A stretch of DNA of 64,000 nucleotides from Eremophila alpestris peregrina. Taxonomy: Eukaryota; Chordata; Aves; Passeriformes; Alaudidae. The translations under genes and the position numbers were made by a program. Positions 1-13,000 of the stretch are shown one piece after another. Under the pieces are notes generated by a model. That model saw only the letters and a program-made list of their open reading frames with translations, was not told the DNA's origin and did no database searches. Location: positions 2,773,419-2,837,418 of the forward strand of contig WMCF01000067.1 of NCBI GenBank assembly GCA_009792885.1, read 5' to 3'. Position 1 is the stretch's first letter, and every line of letters begins with the position of its first letter.

Positions 1-929
1 CAGCCCCAATACTGATAATCTGAAACACATTTATAAGTTAAGTGTGATACAAACTTTGCATGTGACCTGGCTGCACTGTGTGATGTATTTTCCTGTGTAA
101 GTTTTGTGTGCCACAGGCTGCAAACCCCATAAATACCTGAGTGAATCCTGGTAGAGTAGAAAAGGGAATTTAAAAAGATGAGTTGAAAAATCAATCTCAA
201 ACCCAAACTGTAACTCCTGTATTCACTTCAGTCATTAAGTTCCTAATTGGGTGATTTGCATAAACCTCAGGACTGTGTTAATATTCCCAGAAAATTTGCA
301 GAAGATCGAAGTTTGGGGGGTTGTTGGGCAGAGGAGAGAGCAAGTCCCCAGTGTGGTGATCCGGAGCTCCTGGAAAGGTCAGTGCAGGAAAATGGGTATT
401 TTGGTCTATCCAGGAGTATCCAAAATGAGCCATAAGTGTAAAATGAGGATTTTTATCCCAATAAGAATCCCAGTTCATATGCCATAGTTGGAACAAGCTT
501 GTTTCAGGAGAATCCAAACCCACACCAGATCAGCCTAAACAATCCCTACGATCCCTTTGGATTTGTAACCCACAGATTTCTGATTCACCATCTGCAGACA
601 ACTTGGGAGAAAATTCTGAGGGATCTAGAAACATGAACATGTTTTAATTTAAATTATATAAACACTGGTCTAATTGCTGCCTTCAGACAGGTGTTCTCCC
701 AGCAGCACATCCAAAGGTAATTTTTCAGGATGAACAGAAGGAACCAGACACATTTTGAAACAATTTTGGCTCTCAGGAGAGGGAGCTTCTATGGATTTCA
801 TCTTTTCATAATTACTGTTTGCTCTCAGTTTTCTAACAGCTACATTCACAGCCTTTAAAAGTTAATTTGTATTTATTTGGCAAAAGAAAATGAATCTTAT
901 TTCATAATTATACTTTCCTGATTTTCTAG
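1..929. other. Upstream intron of MTMR3
   Basis: I see no coding exon here. The stretch is AT-leaning single-copy sequence and ends in a TTTTCTAG splice acceptor at 929. MTMR3 homologues have untranslated exons further 5', so this is probably the 3' part of a 5' UTR intron whose first exon and promoter lie outside the window. Confidence 0.55.
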
Positions 930-1003
930 ATTTTAATAAGTGAAGAGCTCAAAGTATCGCAAGTAAAGACGAGGATTCCTCCTCCTGCCCAGGGCCTGTC
1001 ATG
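930..1003 (+). CDS. MTMR3: MTMR3 exon with 5' UTR and initiator ATG
   Basis: The exon runs from a TTTTCTAG acceptor to a GTAAGC donor. Its last three bases (1001-1003) are ATG, and the donor follows at once. The next exon (1377) opens in frame with Asp-Glu-Glu-Thr, which matches the remembered MTMR3 N-terminus Met-Asp-Glu-Glu-Thr, so this ATG is the start. Only the methionine codon is coding; bases 930-1000 are 5' UTR. The acceptor position is inferred from the splice consensus. Confidence 0.8.
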
Positions 1004-4000
1004 GTAAGCAAAGGGGCTTTGTGGGGTCTGTGACAGAGCAGAAGGGTTTGAAACGGGGAGAACATCAGGGAATTAATGTTTGCATGTGGGGTTGTTGAGT
1101 TTTATTCATAGTGCTAATGCTTTTTTCCTAATGCTGCTATAAATCTTACAGCTTTTAATGACTTGATTAATCAGGCTGTAGGAAGGAAAGCTGTTGCAAA
1201 TACTAAATTTGTTGTCTGAGGGCCTGTGTTGGAGAGTTTAGAAACTTTAGTGAGTTCCTGTTCCTGGAATTCTCTGGACACTTCATCCTGTGGGAGCTTT
1301 TTCTTGGCTGTGGAAGGTTGGGGAAGGTGGCAGCAGGTGCCAGTGCTGCAGGTAACTGTCACACTTTGTTCCTCAGGATGAGGAGACTCAGCACAGCCTT
1401 GAATGCATCCAGGCTAATCAGATTTTTCCCAGGAAGCAGCTGATCCGAGAGGATGAGAACCTTCAGGTAATCACCTCACTGCTCCTGTTCACATCACACT
1501 GCCTCCACTTGGTTATGGATTCTCTGGCCTCTGCTCTAGAATTTTAATTCACAGTTAGCACAGAAACTCATTTTCCTCTTATATACTCCTGTACTGTTGG
1601 TAGGACAGAGAACTTGAGCATTTTATTACTAGAAATTCCTTCAAGTGCCTGAAAAGTACCACTGCTACCTGTGCACTTATTCCAAGGGTCAGGTTTTATT
1701 CCATCATTTAGAACTCTGTTGTTTTAAAAAAGCAGCATGAAGCTGATTAAACATTGCCTTTGCATCTGGTTATTGTGAAGCCAAAAGTCTTCTGTTGCAC
1801 AAAAAGAGATATATTTTAATTTCTTTATTTTCCAATGCTCCTTTTGAAATCGGTTTAGTTCACATGATTTACCATAGAATCATGGAATAGTTTGGGTTGG
1901 AAAGGACCTTAAAGCCCATCCAGTCCCATCCCCTGCCATAGCCAGGGACACCTTCCACTATCCCAGGCTGCTCCAAGCCCTGTCCAACCTGGCCTTGGGC
2001 ACTGCCAGGGATCCAGGGGCAGCCACAGCTTCTCTGGGCACGCTGTGCCAGGGCCTGCCCACCCTCCCAGGGAACAATTCCTTCCCAATATCCCATCTAT
2101 CCCTGCCCTCTGGCAGTGGGAAGCCATTCCCTGTGTCCTGTCCCTCCATCCCTTGTCCCCAGTCCCTCTCCAGCTCTCCTGGAGCCCCTTTAGGCCCTGG
2201 AAGGGGCTCTGAGCTCTCCCTGGATCCTTCACCAGGTGAGCACCCCCACCTCTCCCAGCCTGGCTCTCCATGGAGACACTCTTACATCAACTGAAGAGTT
2301 TCATTGTAGTATAAAGTATCTTTATTTGATTCAAGCTACTTTGGTGTAAAACCAGATCACTTTCAAGTTGAGCATTTAGACTTTCCACCTAGCTCAGCTA
2401 ATTTGGGCTTCAGTCACATTTTTAATTAGATAGTGACAATTTCCATGTGTGGTGTAAGGGACTGCAGGTTTCTGACTTTATAAAGCAGCAGCTTGTTGTG
2501 GATTTTCATGTTTACTGTGAGAAATACGGGGCAGAAAGCTTGATTTGTCCAAGCTCAGCTTTGTAGCATTTAGGGATCCAGTCTAGGCTGGTTACCTGAG
2601 CTTGCTGGGTGAACACTGGGGAAATAGCAGGGATCATTACTCATCCTGGCTGTTTTGCCTACTTTAGGATGAATTTAATAACATTATGGAAATGCCACTC
2701 TCCATTAAGAAAGGAGTGAGAGCATAAATCAAGGGCTTTGTCAGCCTGCTTGCCAAAATGTGAGGATATTTTTCATAAAAATTCATTGCTTTCCCTGACC
2801 AGGCACTTACCACTCAGGAAAAGTAACATAAAATAAGGGATCATTTAAGAAAAAGGCTGCAATTAACCTTGGAGCCAGCCTTACCTGATGTTCCTCCTTA
2901 GCAGCAGTAACAGGACTGAATTCTCAGCAGGCTTTGTTTGATTTGCTGTGCTGCAGGAGGGACAGATTTTTTGGGGAATGGTGTCTGGAGTCAGATTTTT
3001 GCTGCCTTCTGCAGGTGCCGTTCATTGAGCTGCACGGGGAGAGCACGGAGTACGTGGGACGAGCTGAGGATGCCATCATTGCCCTGTCCAACTACAGGCT
3101 CCACATCAAGTTCAAGGAATCTGTTGTGAATGTAAGTGCTTCCAGGCGTCCTGATCCCAATGGAAATAACAGCATTTGGGATAAAAGTACAGTGATCCTC
3201 CGCTTTTAAGAATGAAAAATCATTTTCTGATGTTCAAACCGATTTTTCAGGGGCAGTAGATATATATGTGGGCACCAAAGGGTGACTCAGCAGCTCTGAA
3301 AATCAGATGTCATAAGGAAATGTCACATCCCTCAACCTTCACTTCACAGCTGGCTGTGTCAGCCACCTGTTGTTCCTAAGCTCAGTGGGGAGAAATAGTC
3401 AGTCTTCCAAGGGGCTTTTGGGCACCTAAACCTGATTTGTGCCTTGCTTGGAGCTTCAGAAGCTGGGAGTGGGTCCAGCTGCTGACGTTCTGTGCCAGAT
3501 GTTGGGTGGTTTGAGTGCAGTCTTTGATGGACCAGGTCAGGCGTGGGACCTCACCTTCAGTGCACTTGTTTAGGGAGTTTTATTCCAAGTGTCCATCCCT
3601 TAGAATGGTCCCATGTGCAGCTGCTCTGGTAGCAGGCCCAGATGAATGAGGGTTTGACAGTCCTGGGCAGTGCTGTGGTGCTCACACAGACCAGTCCCAC
3701 CACTGGAGATCAGGAGTGTCCTGAGGAATGCCAGGGAATGATGGAGTTGCTTTATTAGAGAAGCCATTAAAGCATGAACTGCACTCCTCGTCCTTAGGAT
3801 AATTAGGGATATTACTTTATAGGGATTTTCAGTTTTCAATTCAATATTTTTGAGCATAGCAAGAATTGATGTTTTCTCAAATCACTTTCCTTGATTGTGT
3901 TCAGGGAAGAGTCCACAGAAGCTTGTCAATATTCCCATGTTAATTTTTCTTCCCTGGCTTTCACATGCAGTGTTCTGCCCTCTCATTCTGTGTGATATCT

Positions 4001-7000
4001 CATTATCATCAGCATCATTAACCAGAAATAATCAGAGTATGAGGCAGAGCAGAATAGAAATCATTCTTTGTAACCATATATGACTATCACTAATAACTTC
4101 CTGTGAACTCCACTGAGTGTTCATAGGAAGGGCAGGGAGGGCTTGGGATTCTTCAAGGAGAAAACATTCTTTAGTATTTAAGAACCATATTTAAATTTTA
4201 ATTTTGGCAGTAGTAATCCTTTTGGTTATTGTTGACCAAAATTCTTGATCAGATGGTGATTTTCTAACTCAAATCTTCACTGAGTTGTGTTTAATTGAGT
4301 TCATCTTGATTCTTTCCTGCTGTTTTTGTGTCACCACAGCTGTTCAGCAAATACCTGTAAGAAATTCTTCATTCCTGGGCTGTGGCTTTTCTCTCTTGTT
4401 TGGTTACAATTGCCTGGCTGTGGGAATGATGCTGTGACACCTCAGTGAGCAGCACAGAGCTCCAGATCACCTGGGCTGGGAAAGAAATCCATTCAAAGTT
4501 GTTAATGTTCCCATTGCAACTGTGCAGAAAAGGGCTGTGTGTGGAGATCTTTCCCATGGATAATTTCCTAGATCTTAGTGCTAATAGGAACATGGTGTTT
4601 CAAATGCAAAAACAAAAGGTTCCACAGACCATGCATAAATTGGGGGGATTATGACATTCAGGGCTGTTGATTTACGTTTATCCATGGGATAAAAGTGCAG
4701 ACTCAACAGGGATCTCTCAGGCACAGGGGAGGTTTGGTTCCCAGGCCCAGCTCTATTGATTCCTTAAGAAAATGTCAGAGTTTGCAGCTGCTGAGTGTTT
4801 CTGTCTAATCACTTTCCTCCCTGTAAGCTAATTGCATTGATGGGAGAATTAACATTTTAGTGGAGTTGGTGGAAGCAGGGATTGCATGTAATCTCTTTGC
4901 AATGGTGGATTTTGGACACAGTACCAAAGAAAAGTCATCATGGGGGGGACTTTGATGAGGAGGTGAGTTTTAGTGTGAGCTCTCCCTTGCTTGGAAAATG
5001 TTTGGATTGGGATATTCCTCATGTCCATGGCTGTTGTGGTTCATCCCTGCTGGAGAGTAGCGTAATCCTTGTCTTGCCCTCAGGCCCTGCTGCCCAAATT
5101 CCTCACACTCAAGAGCACAACAATTGTAAGAGAAGAGGGGGCTCAGAGGTGGCCTTCAAGACAAACCCAAAGTGTCATCAGCTGTAATTAAAATCAAAAT
5201 TTGCTTCAGACACTCCTTGTGTGTTCCAGGAACCCAGGGGGGGTTCAGCTCCCTCCACCCTGGAGCCCTTCAGAGCTGTCCTTGTACCCTCAGTGCCTCC
5301 ATGAGCCACCTCATGCCATGCTCCAGGGCACCCAGCCTCAGCCCTGTGCTTGTTAAAGCCTGCACCATAACCCTGACTCCAGCTCTGAGCTGGGAGAACA
5401 AGGAGGGAATCCCAGTTCCAGCTCCCAGGGCCTGCCTACCACGGGAGGTCCTGCAGAGCTTTGGGGCACAGGGAGGGTCACTGGTGCTTGCAGCAGCCTG
5501 GCCATGATCTGCTGCATCCCACTGGGAATTGTGGGCATGGATTGGACTGTGTGGGGGGGGTTGATTCAGCACTGAAAATGTAACTTGTGCTTTTTCTAAC
5601 AGAGCTGTAATTCTCTAAATATATCTTGTACTGTTCTTAGATAACAGACAGCTCCAGTCATCAAAATCATTTTAAAAACCCCTCAAAAATAAAAAGTTGG
5701 AGTTGTAGAATGTTGCTGTTATTTAAAATGAGATAATTTTAAATAAGAGACAGTCAGGAGATACTGCAAGAGCAGGGTGCTCCTGTACTCCCTATAATGG
5801 GATGTAATTTGCCTCAGATAACAATGCATGTTTATTCTTCTAAAAGCAAAAATGATTGCTCCTCCCTGCCTGGTTTCCATGCCATTATTAGAGGGATGTG
5901 CCTGCAGATAGAATTGATGGCTCTCCCAGGAGCAGGCTCTGGGTGTCAGACTGGTAGCAGCCTGAAGGATGTGCAGTGGGAAGGGAAGGTTATCAGGGAG
6001 GGAGAGAATGACTGGAGATAATTCCACAGAGCTTTGCTGGGGGAAGAATAATGGCCAGGAAGGAGATTAGAAACACAAGAGGACCAGAGGACAGATTTTT
6101 ATGACTGGGAAGGAAAATTAAAAAGATTAATGGGAAGGTTGTCCTGAAGGAAAAGCTGCAGATTGTGAGGGAATCACTGGTGGGCTGTCGGGGGGGAATG
6201 GATGGCTGGGGAGCAGAGGGCACAGGGAAAGGGCAGGGAACAAGGAGTGACTTTGGAAGAAGGGAATTAAAAATAATGCAGGAGGAGAAGAATTAGTTTG
6301 TCATTACAGTGCAGGCAGAAGGAAGAGGAGCCACAAGCAGAATGCTGGGAGGAGGGAGAAGGTGGAGAACTGCTTAAATGAAGATGGACATGGGAAAAAA
6401 CAGAATAAAATGGCTTGGGGAATAAAAAGATAACAGACAAAGCAGCACTGGACTTAAAAAGCAAGTCTGGAATCTTGACTCAGCTGGAGAAGATGACTTA
6501 CTTTCCATGTTGATGCCATTTAACTCAGTGGTAGATTTAAATAAGTTATTTCAGAATCATTTAAGTGGGAAAAGCCCTCCCAGGCTATCGAGTCCATGCT
6601 GTGCCCAATCCCCATCTTGTCCCAAGCCCAGAGCACTGAGTCCCACACCCAGTCCTTCCTTGGACACCTCCAGACCTCCCTGGACAGTCCCTTCCAATGC
6701 CTGACCACCCTTTCCATGGAGAAATTCCTCCTGGGATTTAATAGTAGGTCTTTGTGGGGCTGTTCAGTCATGAAGACAGACTGGAAGATTCTCCAGCCTG
6801 AGCTCCATTCCTGTCCATTGATCAGACAAACCTCTGACAATTTACCTGCCTGGCAGACTGGGATCAAGCAGGAGAAGGCTTGGAAGGAATGAGCACATGA
6901 AGTAGAGGGATCAGCTGTGGAACAGAGCACTTGGTGTGGTCTGTGCTGCACTTCAGTCCTCTGCTGCTTTGGTGGAGTCAGACACTCAGGCTGAGCTTAG

Positions 7001-10000
7001 GGAGGGCACAGAGGGGCTCTCACAGGAGGGATTCCTCATTTCCTGCCCCCTTCATGTCACTGATTCTGTCATAGATCTCAACCAGTGACAGTGCTGAAAA
7101 CATGGACAGAAATTCAAGTTCTGGCTTTATTTGAAATCCAGATTTGAAAACCCAAACTGCTGGGCTGTGGAGTCAGACACCTTCTTGCCAAGTCCTGTCC
7201 ATGGATTTTCTGTCATTTAATGTCCAGTTACAACAGAGGGAGCAGAGTAACTCCCCTGTCTCAGCCTTGCTGGGCACAGCAGGGGAGGGTTGGTGGCTCC
7301 AGAGCTGCCTTTGGCTGTGGTCTGACATGAGCAAGGGAAAGGCTGAGCATTAAAAAATCCCCTGTTGTGTGTGGGGCTGTGGGCTCTGGGCAGTGATTTG
7401 AGAGCACTCTGGGCTCTGTGTGAGGAGCTGCTCTGAGCTGTGCCTGCCTTCCCCAGAGCCAGCAGAGCTCTCATCCCCTCCTGGGCACAGCCTTTGCCCT
7501 GAACTCGCTGCAGGTATCTCCCTGCTCAGAGGAGATATTCCCTTGGTTTGTATTTTTGAGACATCTCCTTTCCTTGCCTGCTGATTTTAGTTAATTTCCT
7601 TTTTTTTTCTCATTCCACCAAAATGAGGTAGTTTTTAAGCTTTGTGGTGCCTGAGAAGAAGCTGTCTTGATTCATTATCCTGGAGCTTTGATTGGAGGTG
7701 ACCTTCAAGGACTTGCCCAAGCATATGGAGAAGCCCTGGCTCTTCCAGCCACATCTTGCAGGCCCCAAGCCAGACCTTAAACTGCTGGATCTTAATCCTG
7801 TGATGGCAAAAATCAAGAGTATTGGAATGTTACTAAAGGAGAGCAGAACTTTTATTGCCTTGTGCAATGTCCATATAATCTGCTAAACAATTCAAGCAGA
7901 TTTGTGCTTCGTGTTAATTATAGGCATTATTAATTCAGACAGTTATTTAGGACTTCTGTCCACTTGAGGCAATAATGTACATTTGCCCATCTCAGATAAA
8001 GTTCAAAAATAATACTGAAAATTAGTATTTTCATTTGGTGGGTTTTCTCAGCTTTAAAGGTATTTGCATGTGCTCTGATGTGTTGCCTGACCGACCTGCT
8101 GCTGGTTACACATGCCAGGAAACAGAAGTGTCTCTAACTGCTTTAACTGGGAAAGATTCAGCATTATCACTCTAAATTTGGCTGCTTCCATGACAAGTGT
8201 TGATCTAAACAGCCCAAAGGATTTTTCCCTGAGGAGGAAATATTGGATGCTGTTGTAGAAAAGCATCCAGACTGCAGCAGTCTGTTAAGGGGATCTTGCT
8301 TAGCAGTTCTTTTTGAACACTATCAGCTAAAAATGTATTAAGATTCCTAAATTTGGACCTATAACAGAAAGCTGCTTCCATGAGAGAGGAGCTGGGGTGT
8401 CTGCTGCCTTTTGTGCAGCCTTCTCAGCTGCTCCCATGGGATCCCTTAAGGCTTTTGGACTACACAGGACTGGAGCTGGAATATGAACAGCTGGTCCCAA
8501 ACTTCAGAGCTGCTAAAGTAACTCCACGTGGATTCCTTTGTTTTCCTCTCTTCAGACTCCATGTAGCCTACAATAAATCCTTGTGAGGCATGCAAAGAAA
8601 TTGCTGTTCCTGCTGCTGAACTGAAATATGTGATGTGTTTAATTGCAGGTTCCATTGCAGCTCATCGAGAGTGTGGAGTGCCGGGATATATTCCAGCTTC
8701 ATTTGACTTGCAAGGACTGCAAGGTTATAAGGTAGGAGAGGCTCAGTGTTAAAGGAGGGGAGGAATTCACTTTCCATGCCATGGGATGGTTCAAGGAAAT
8801 GGGGTTTCTTACTTGATTTCCCTCAAGAGTTTTTTATTTTGTCTGATATTTTATACAAGGTGGGCTGTGTGTCTCATTGTGATTCAGGACAGCAGCAGAC
8901 CTTGCTCTAAGCCCACATGGCTGATCTTGGCTTTGTTCTGAAATTAATTTTAGTCTCAGTGTGTTGTCCCTGCTTTGCAATCAGTTCTAAAATATATCAG
9001 AGATGCATCAATATCTCCATATCAATAGGTACAGAAGTAGATAAAGCCACTGATACATTGCGAATGTGTTTAATCAAGATTTGGGGTTTGGAGGCATCAC
9101 CCTGCATTCTCAACACCTTTGAGGGTACAGTCACTATCCTTGAGGCATAGTAACCTTCTGGAAAAGAAAATGGGGGAACAAGGGAAGAGGAAGTGAGGGA
9201 AGGTGGTAAATGCAGGTGTGCAGGCAGCAGTAACTCCTGCCTGTCCTTCCCCAGACTCCAGACCTGAGCCAGGGCTCTCTGAGCTCCCCAGCCTGAGCTG
9301 TACCTTGCTGGGCGTTTTTTTTTTTCAACTTTTCTGCTGCAGAAATTAATTTTGATCTATGAACTTTAATTAAGAAGAAAGGAACATTTCTTTTTGATTA
9401 AATGTTTGCTGGCTGTACCTTTTGTGTAATGAAAAGAGCCCCAGCCATCTCTGAGCACTCAGAATGTTTAACAGGTCAGCTGCTTCCTGAAAGGCTGCTT
9501 TTTCACCAGGACTGATTTTACTTTAGAATTAATACTTAGTTTAATTTGAATTCAATGTTTAACTTCCTCTTCACTTGTAGCTCTTGACATTTAAGAAAGT
9601 CACCCTTCCTCCCTACATTAATTTGTTATTTCCCTTCAACTGTAGAATGAATACAAATTATTTGTATTTTTGCCATCCTTATCAATTTCAAAATTGCATC
9701 TCCAAGACTGAGGACTTGGTGGTGGTTGGGAGATGGTGAAGTTTGGGACTGAGACAGAAGAGTTAGAATATATTCTTGTTCTTTTTCATGAGCAAACTTT
9801 GTATTTTGAGAAATAGAATTCAAGTGGAGATAATACTTATTATTTACACCTCTAACTTCAAAATAATTTAGAAAGAATTTAGAGTGAGATGTATCTTGTC
9901 TGAGTGTGGATGTTTAATAGAGAATTATCCTGTCTCAGTGAGTAGTCTGGGCTTGCTTTACAGCCACTGATGGGAAATAAATAAACACCTCAGGCTGCAG

Positions 10001-13000
10001 TTTCTCACAACTCCTGAGAGATGTTGGACATGGCTTTTCCTTTCCACACTGTGGCTCTGAGCCATTTGCAGGTCGGGGAGATAAATCTGCCCCGAGGGGA
10101 TGCAGATGCCATCATTAACCAGGACTGAGCTGAATGGAAATACTTGGGCAATATTTAATAACTATAAAATCTTAAAGAAAAATGTCAGAGCAAAATAAAT
10201 CACTAAATTATTTCCACCCTTTTACTCTGAAGAGTCCAGGAATCCTCTTTGAAAAGAAAAGCTAATGTAATTTTAATGCACTGCTTTGAAGATTGGTTTC
10301 TCCCGTGTGGGGAATATTCTCTCTGCTTGTTGTTAGTCTGTAACATTGGGCAAAGCTCAGTCTGTGATTCCCAACAAAGCCAGAAGGAGGAGGGTTTTAA
10401 AAGGACCTTAAACTCCATCTCATTCCAGCCGTGCCATGGGCAGGGACACCTTCCACTGTCCCAGGCTGCTCCAAGCCCTGTCCAGCCTGGCCTTGGACAC
10501 TGCCAGGGATCCAGGGGCAGCCACAGCTGCTCTGGGCACCCTGTGCCAGGGCTTCCCCTCCCTCCCAGGGAACAATTCCTTCCCAATATCCCATCTATCC
10601 CTGCCCTCTGGCAGTGGGAAGCCATTCCCTGTGTGCTGTCCCTCCATCCCTTGTCCCCAGTCCCTCTCCAGCTCTTCTGGAGCCCCTTTAGGCACTGGCA
10701 GGGGCTTTGAGGTCTCCCTGGAGCCTTCTGTTCTCCAGGTAAACACCCCCAGCTATCCCAGCCTGTTCTTGTTTACAGGACTGTGGTTATAGTTACATTA
10801 TGTAGATTATAATGTGTAGGGTAGCTTTCTGAGTTTTCCTCTGATTCCAGTAGTCAGAAGGGGCTATAACACATTCATGTCTTTGACCTGAATGATCTTT
10901 CCTTGGTTTCATAGGTAACACATGGAGAAATGTCCCCCTCATTCCTGGCAGGGCACACCCTGCTTATTCCCAGTCACAGAACATTGCTGCTCAGTCAGTC
11001 CTGACTCCCTCAGTGTTTCCTTACTCATGCCACGGGTTTCATTTTACTTTCCATTTGAGTGCACGTGGAAGCAGAACTGAGTTGTCAATAAGGTGTTCAT
11101 CCTCACTTTGTGCTCTCACACTGCTTTTCATGCTCAGCCTGTCACCTTCTAGAGTGGCTTCTCTTACTGAAAGTCACCCATGGAATGTTTGTCTCTGGGC
11201 CAGGTGTCAGTTTTCCACCTTTGAGCAGTGTCAGGACTGGCTGAAGAGGCTGAACAACGCCATCCGCCCCCCGTCCAAGATCGAGGACCTGTTCTCCTTC
11301 GCCTACCACGCCTGGTGCATGGAGGTTTATGCCAGTGAAAAGGAGCAGCACGGGGACTTGTGTCGCCCAGGTATGTGGGAACAGCCTTGGCAGCACCAAA
11401 GCAGCACCTGCACATCCCCAGGGAATTACTGGGGGGTTTCATTCAGGCAGTCAGGTGCAGAACCAACAGCATCTCCTTCACCACGGCTGCAGCTTTCAGT
11501 CTGCACCATTTGGGTTGATTGGCATGTTTTTTGTCTGGGTCAGTGATCTCCAGGATGAATGTTGTAGAGGAGAAGGGAGCCCCTGAGCTGCTCCTGAGGT
11601 TCATTCAGAGCCACAGGCAGTGACCCTTTTTTCATGGAATACCATCCTTGCTGCAGAGCTTTAGAAGCTCACAAGTAAATAAAAGCTGGAACCTGGCATG
11701 CTGGTGGTTGTAGCACTTGTTTGAGCATGAGAAATCTGATTTCCAGGCATTCTGTGATCTCCTGTCAGTCACAATTCCCTGCCTCAGGGAAGTGTCCCAG
11801 TTAGCAGGCTGAGAGATGTTCCTGGGATTCTGTCCTTGCTGCTGGAGCTGGGCACAGGTTCTTGTGTCTGTAGTGTCTGGGGAGAAGCAGGGATCACACA
11901 GTGGGAGGAGGAGCTCCCTGGCCCTATTCCTGTTCACACAGTTCATTAGCAGCTTCTGGAAAATGCCAAAAACTCCTCTGAGCAGAGTTTCACACCCAGA
12001 GCTTTTCCCTCCTGAGCTAAATTTGGGAAATGGGAGCTGACAGACCTGTGGAAGGCTTGCTGAGTTTCGTCTTCCTCACTGAAACAGAGGGACTTCAGCC
12101 TGATGCTAGGTTAGGATAATGGAATCATGGGATGGTTTGGATTGGAAGGGACCTTAAAGCCCATCTCATTCCACTCTCAGCCATGGGCAGGGACATCTTC
12201 CACTAGACCAGGCTGTTCCAAGTCCAACCTGGCCTTGGACACTCCTAGGAATAAGAAGCAACATATACCTTTTTATTAACTTTTATGAGTTTAATTTTTT
12301 TCTTGCAGCTTTGTCTACCAAATAATTTTCTTTAATATAACTTTATCTCCCTGTAGCTGCCTGTGTCTGGAGGTAGATGTTTCCCTTCAAAGAGCTGAAT
12401 TATAGCTGAAATAAATCAGTGTGAATGTGGTTGAAGAAGTCAATCCCAAGACATTGTCATTTCTCTTCTATGCCCAAGGAGACCATTATTTGGTAGATAC
12501 AGACAAGAGTACTAAAATGCTTTGAAATCCATCCAGGTGTCAACAGAACACATTTTCTGGAAAAAATATGTCAGCAATGTTGTAGTAGAGATCCAGGCTG
12601 TGGCTCACAGGGTCAGCTTTAATAGGAAGCCAAGTCCACAAAATATCTAGCTTGCTTTCCCTGGGAGTTTGAAAGTGGACTGGATGTTTCTAAACATTAT
12701 CAATGTTGGCTCAAAGTGCCTCTTAAAATACCAGCAGTTCAGGAGAAAGGGACAAAAGATTAAGGCTGGGGTTTCATTTCCAAGAGGAGAACCTGTGGCT
12801 GCACAGTAGCTAAAAATTAATGAGGGAAAAATCAAACAGAATATTTGATTTTTGTGTAGCTTTATGTATTTCTCTTAAAACCCACCAGGCTGAGCAGCAC
12901 TGATTAGGGATATTTCCAGTATTCTCATTTGCTTGTCTAAAAAACTCCTTAAGAATGTAGCAAAGTTTTAAGGAGCAGCTGATGGGGAAGCCCATCCTTG

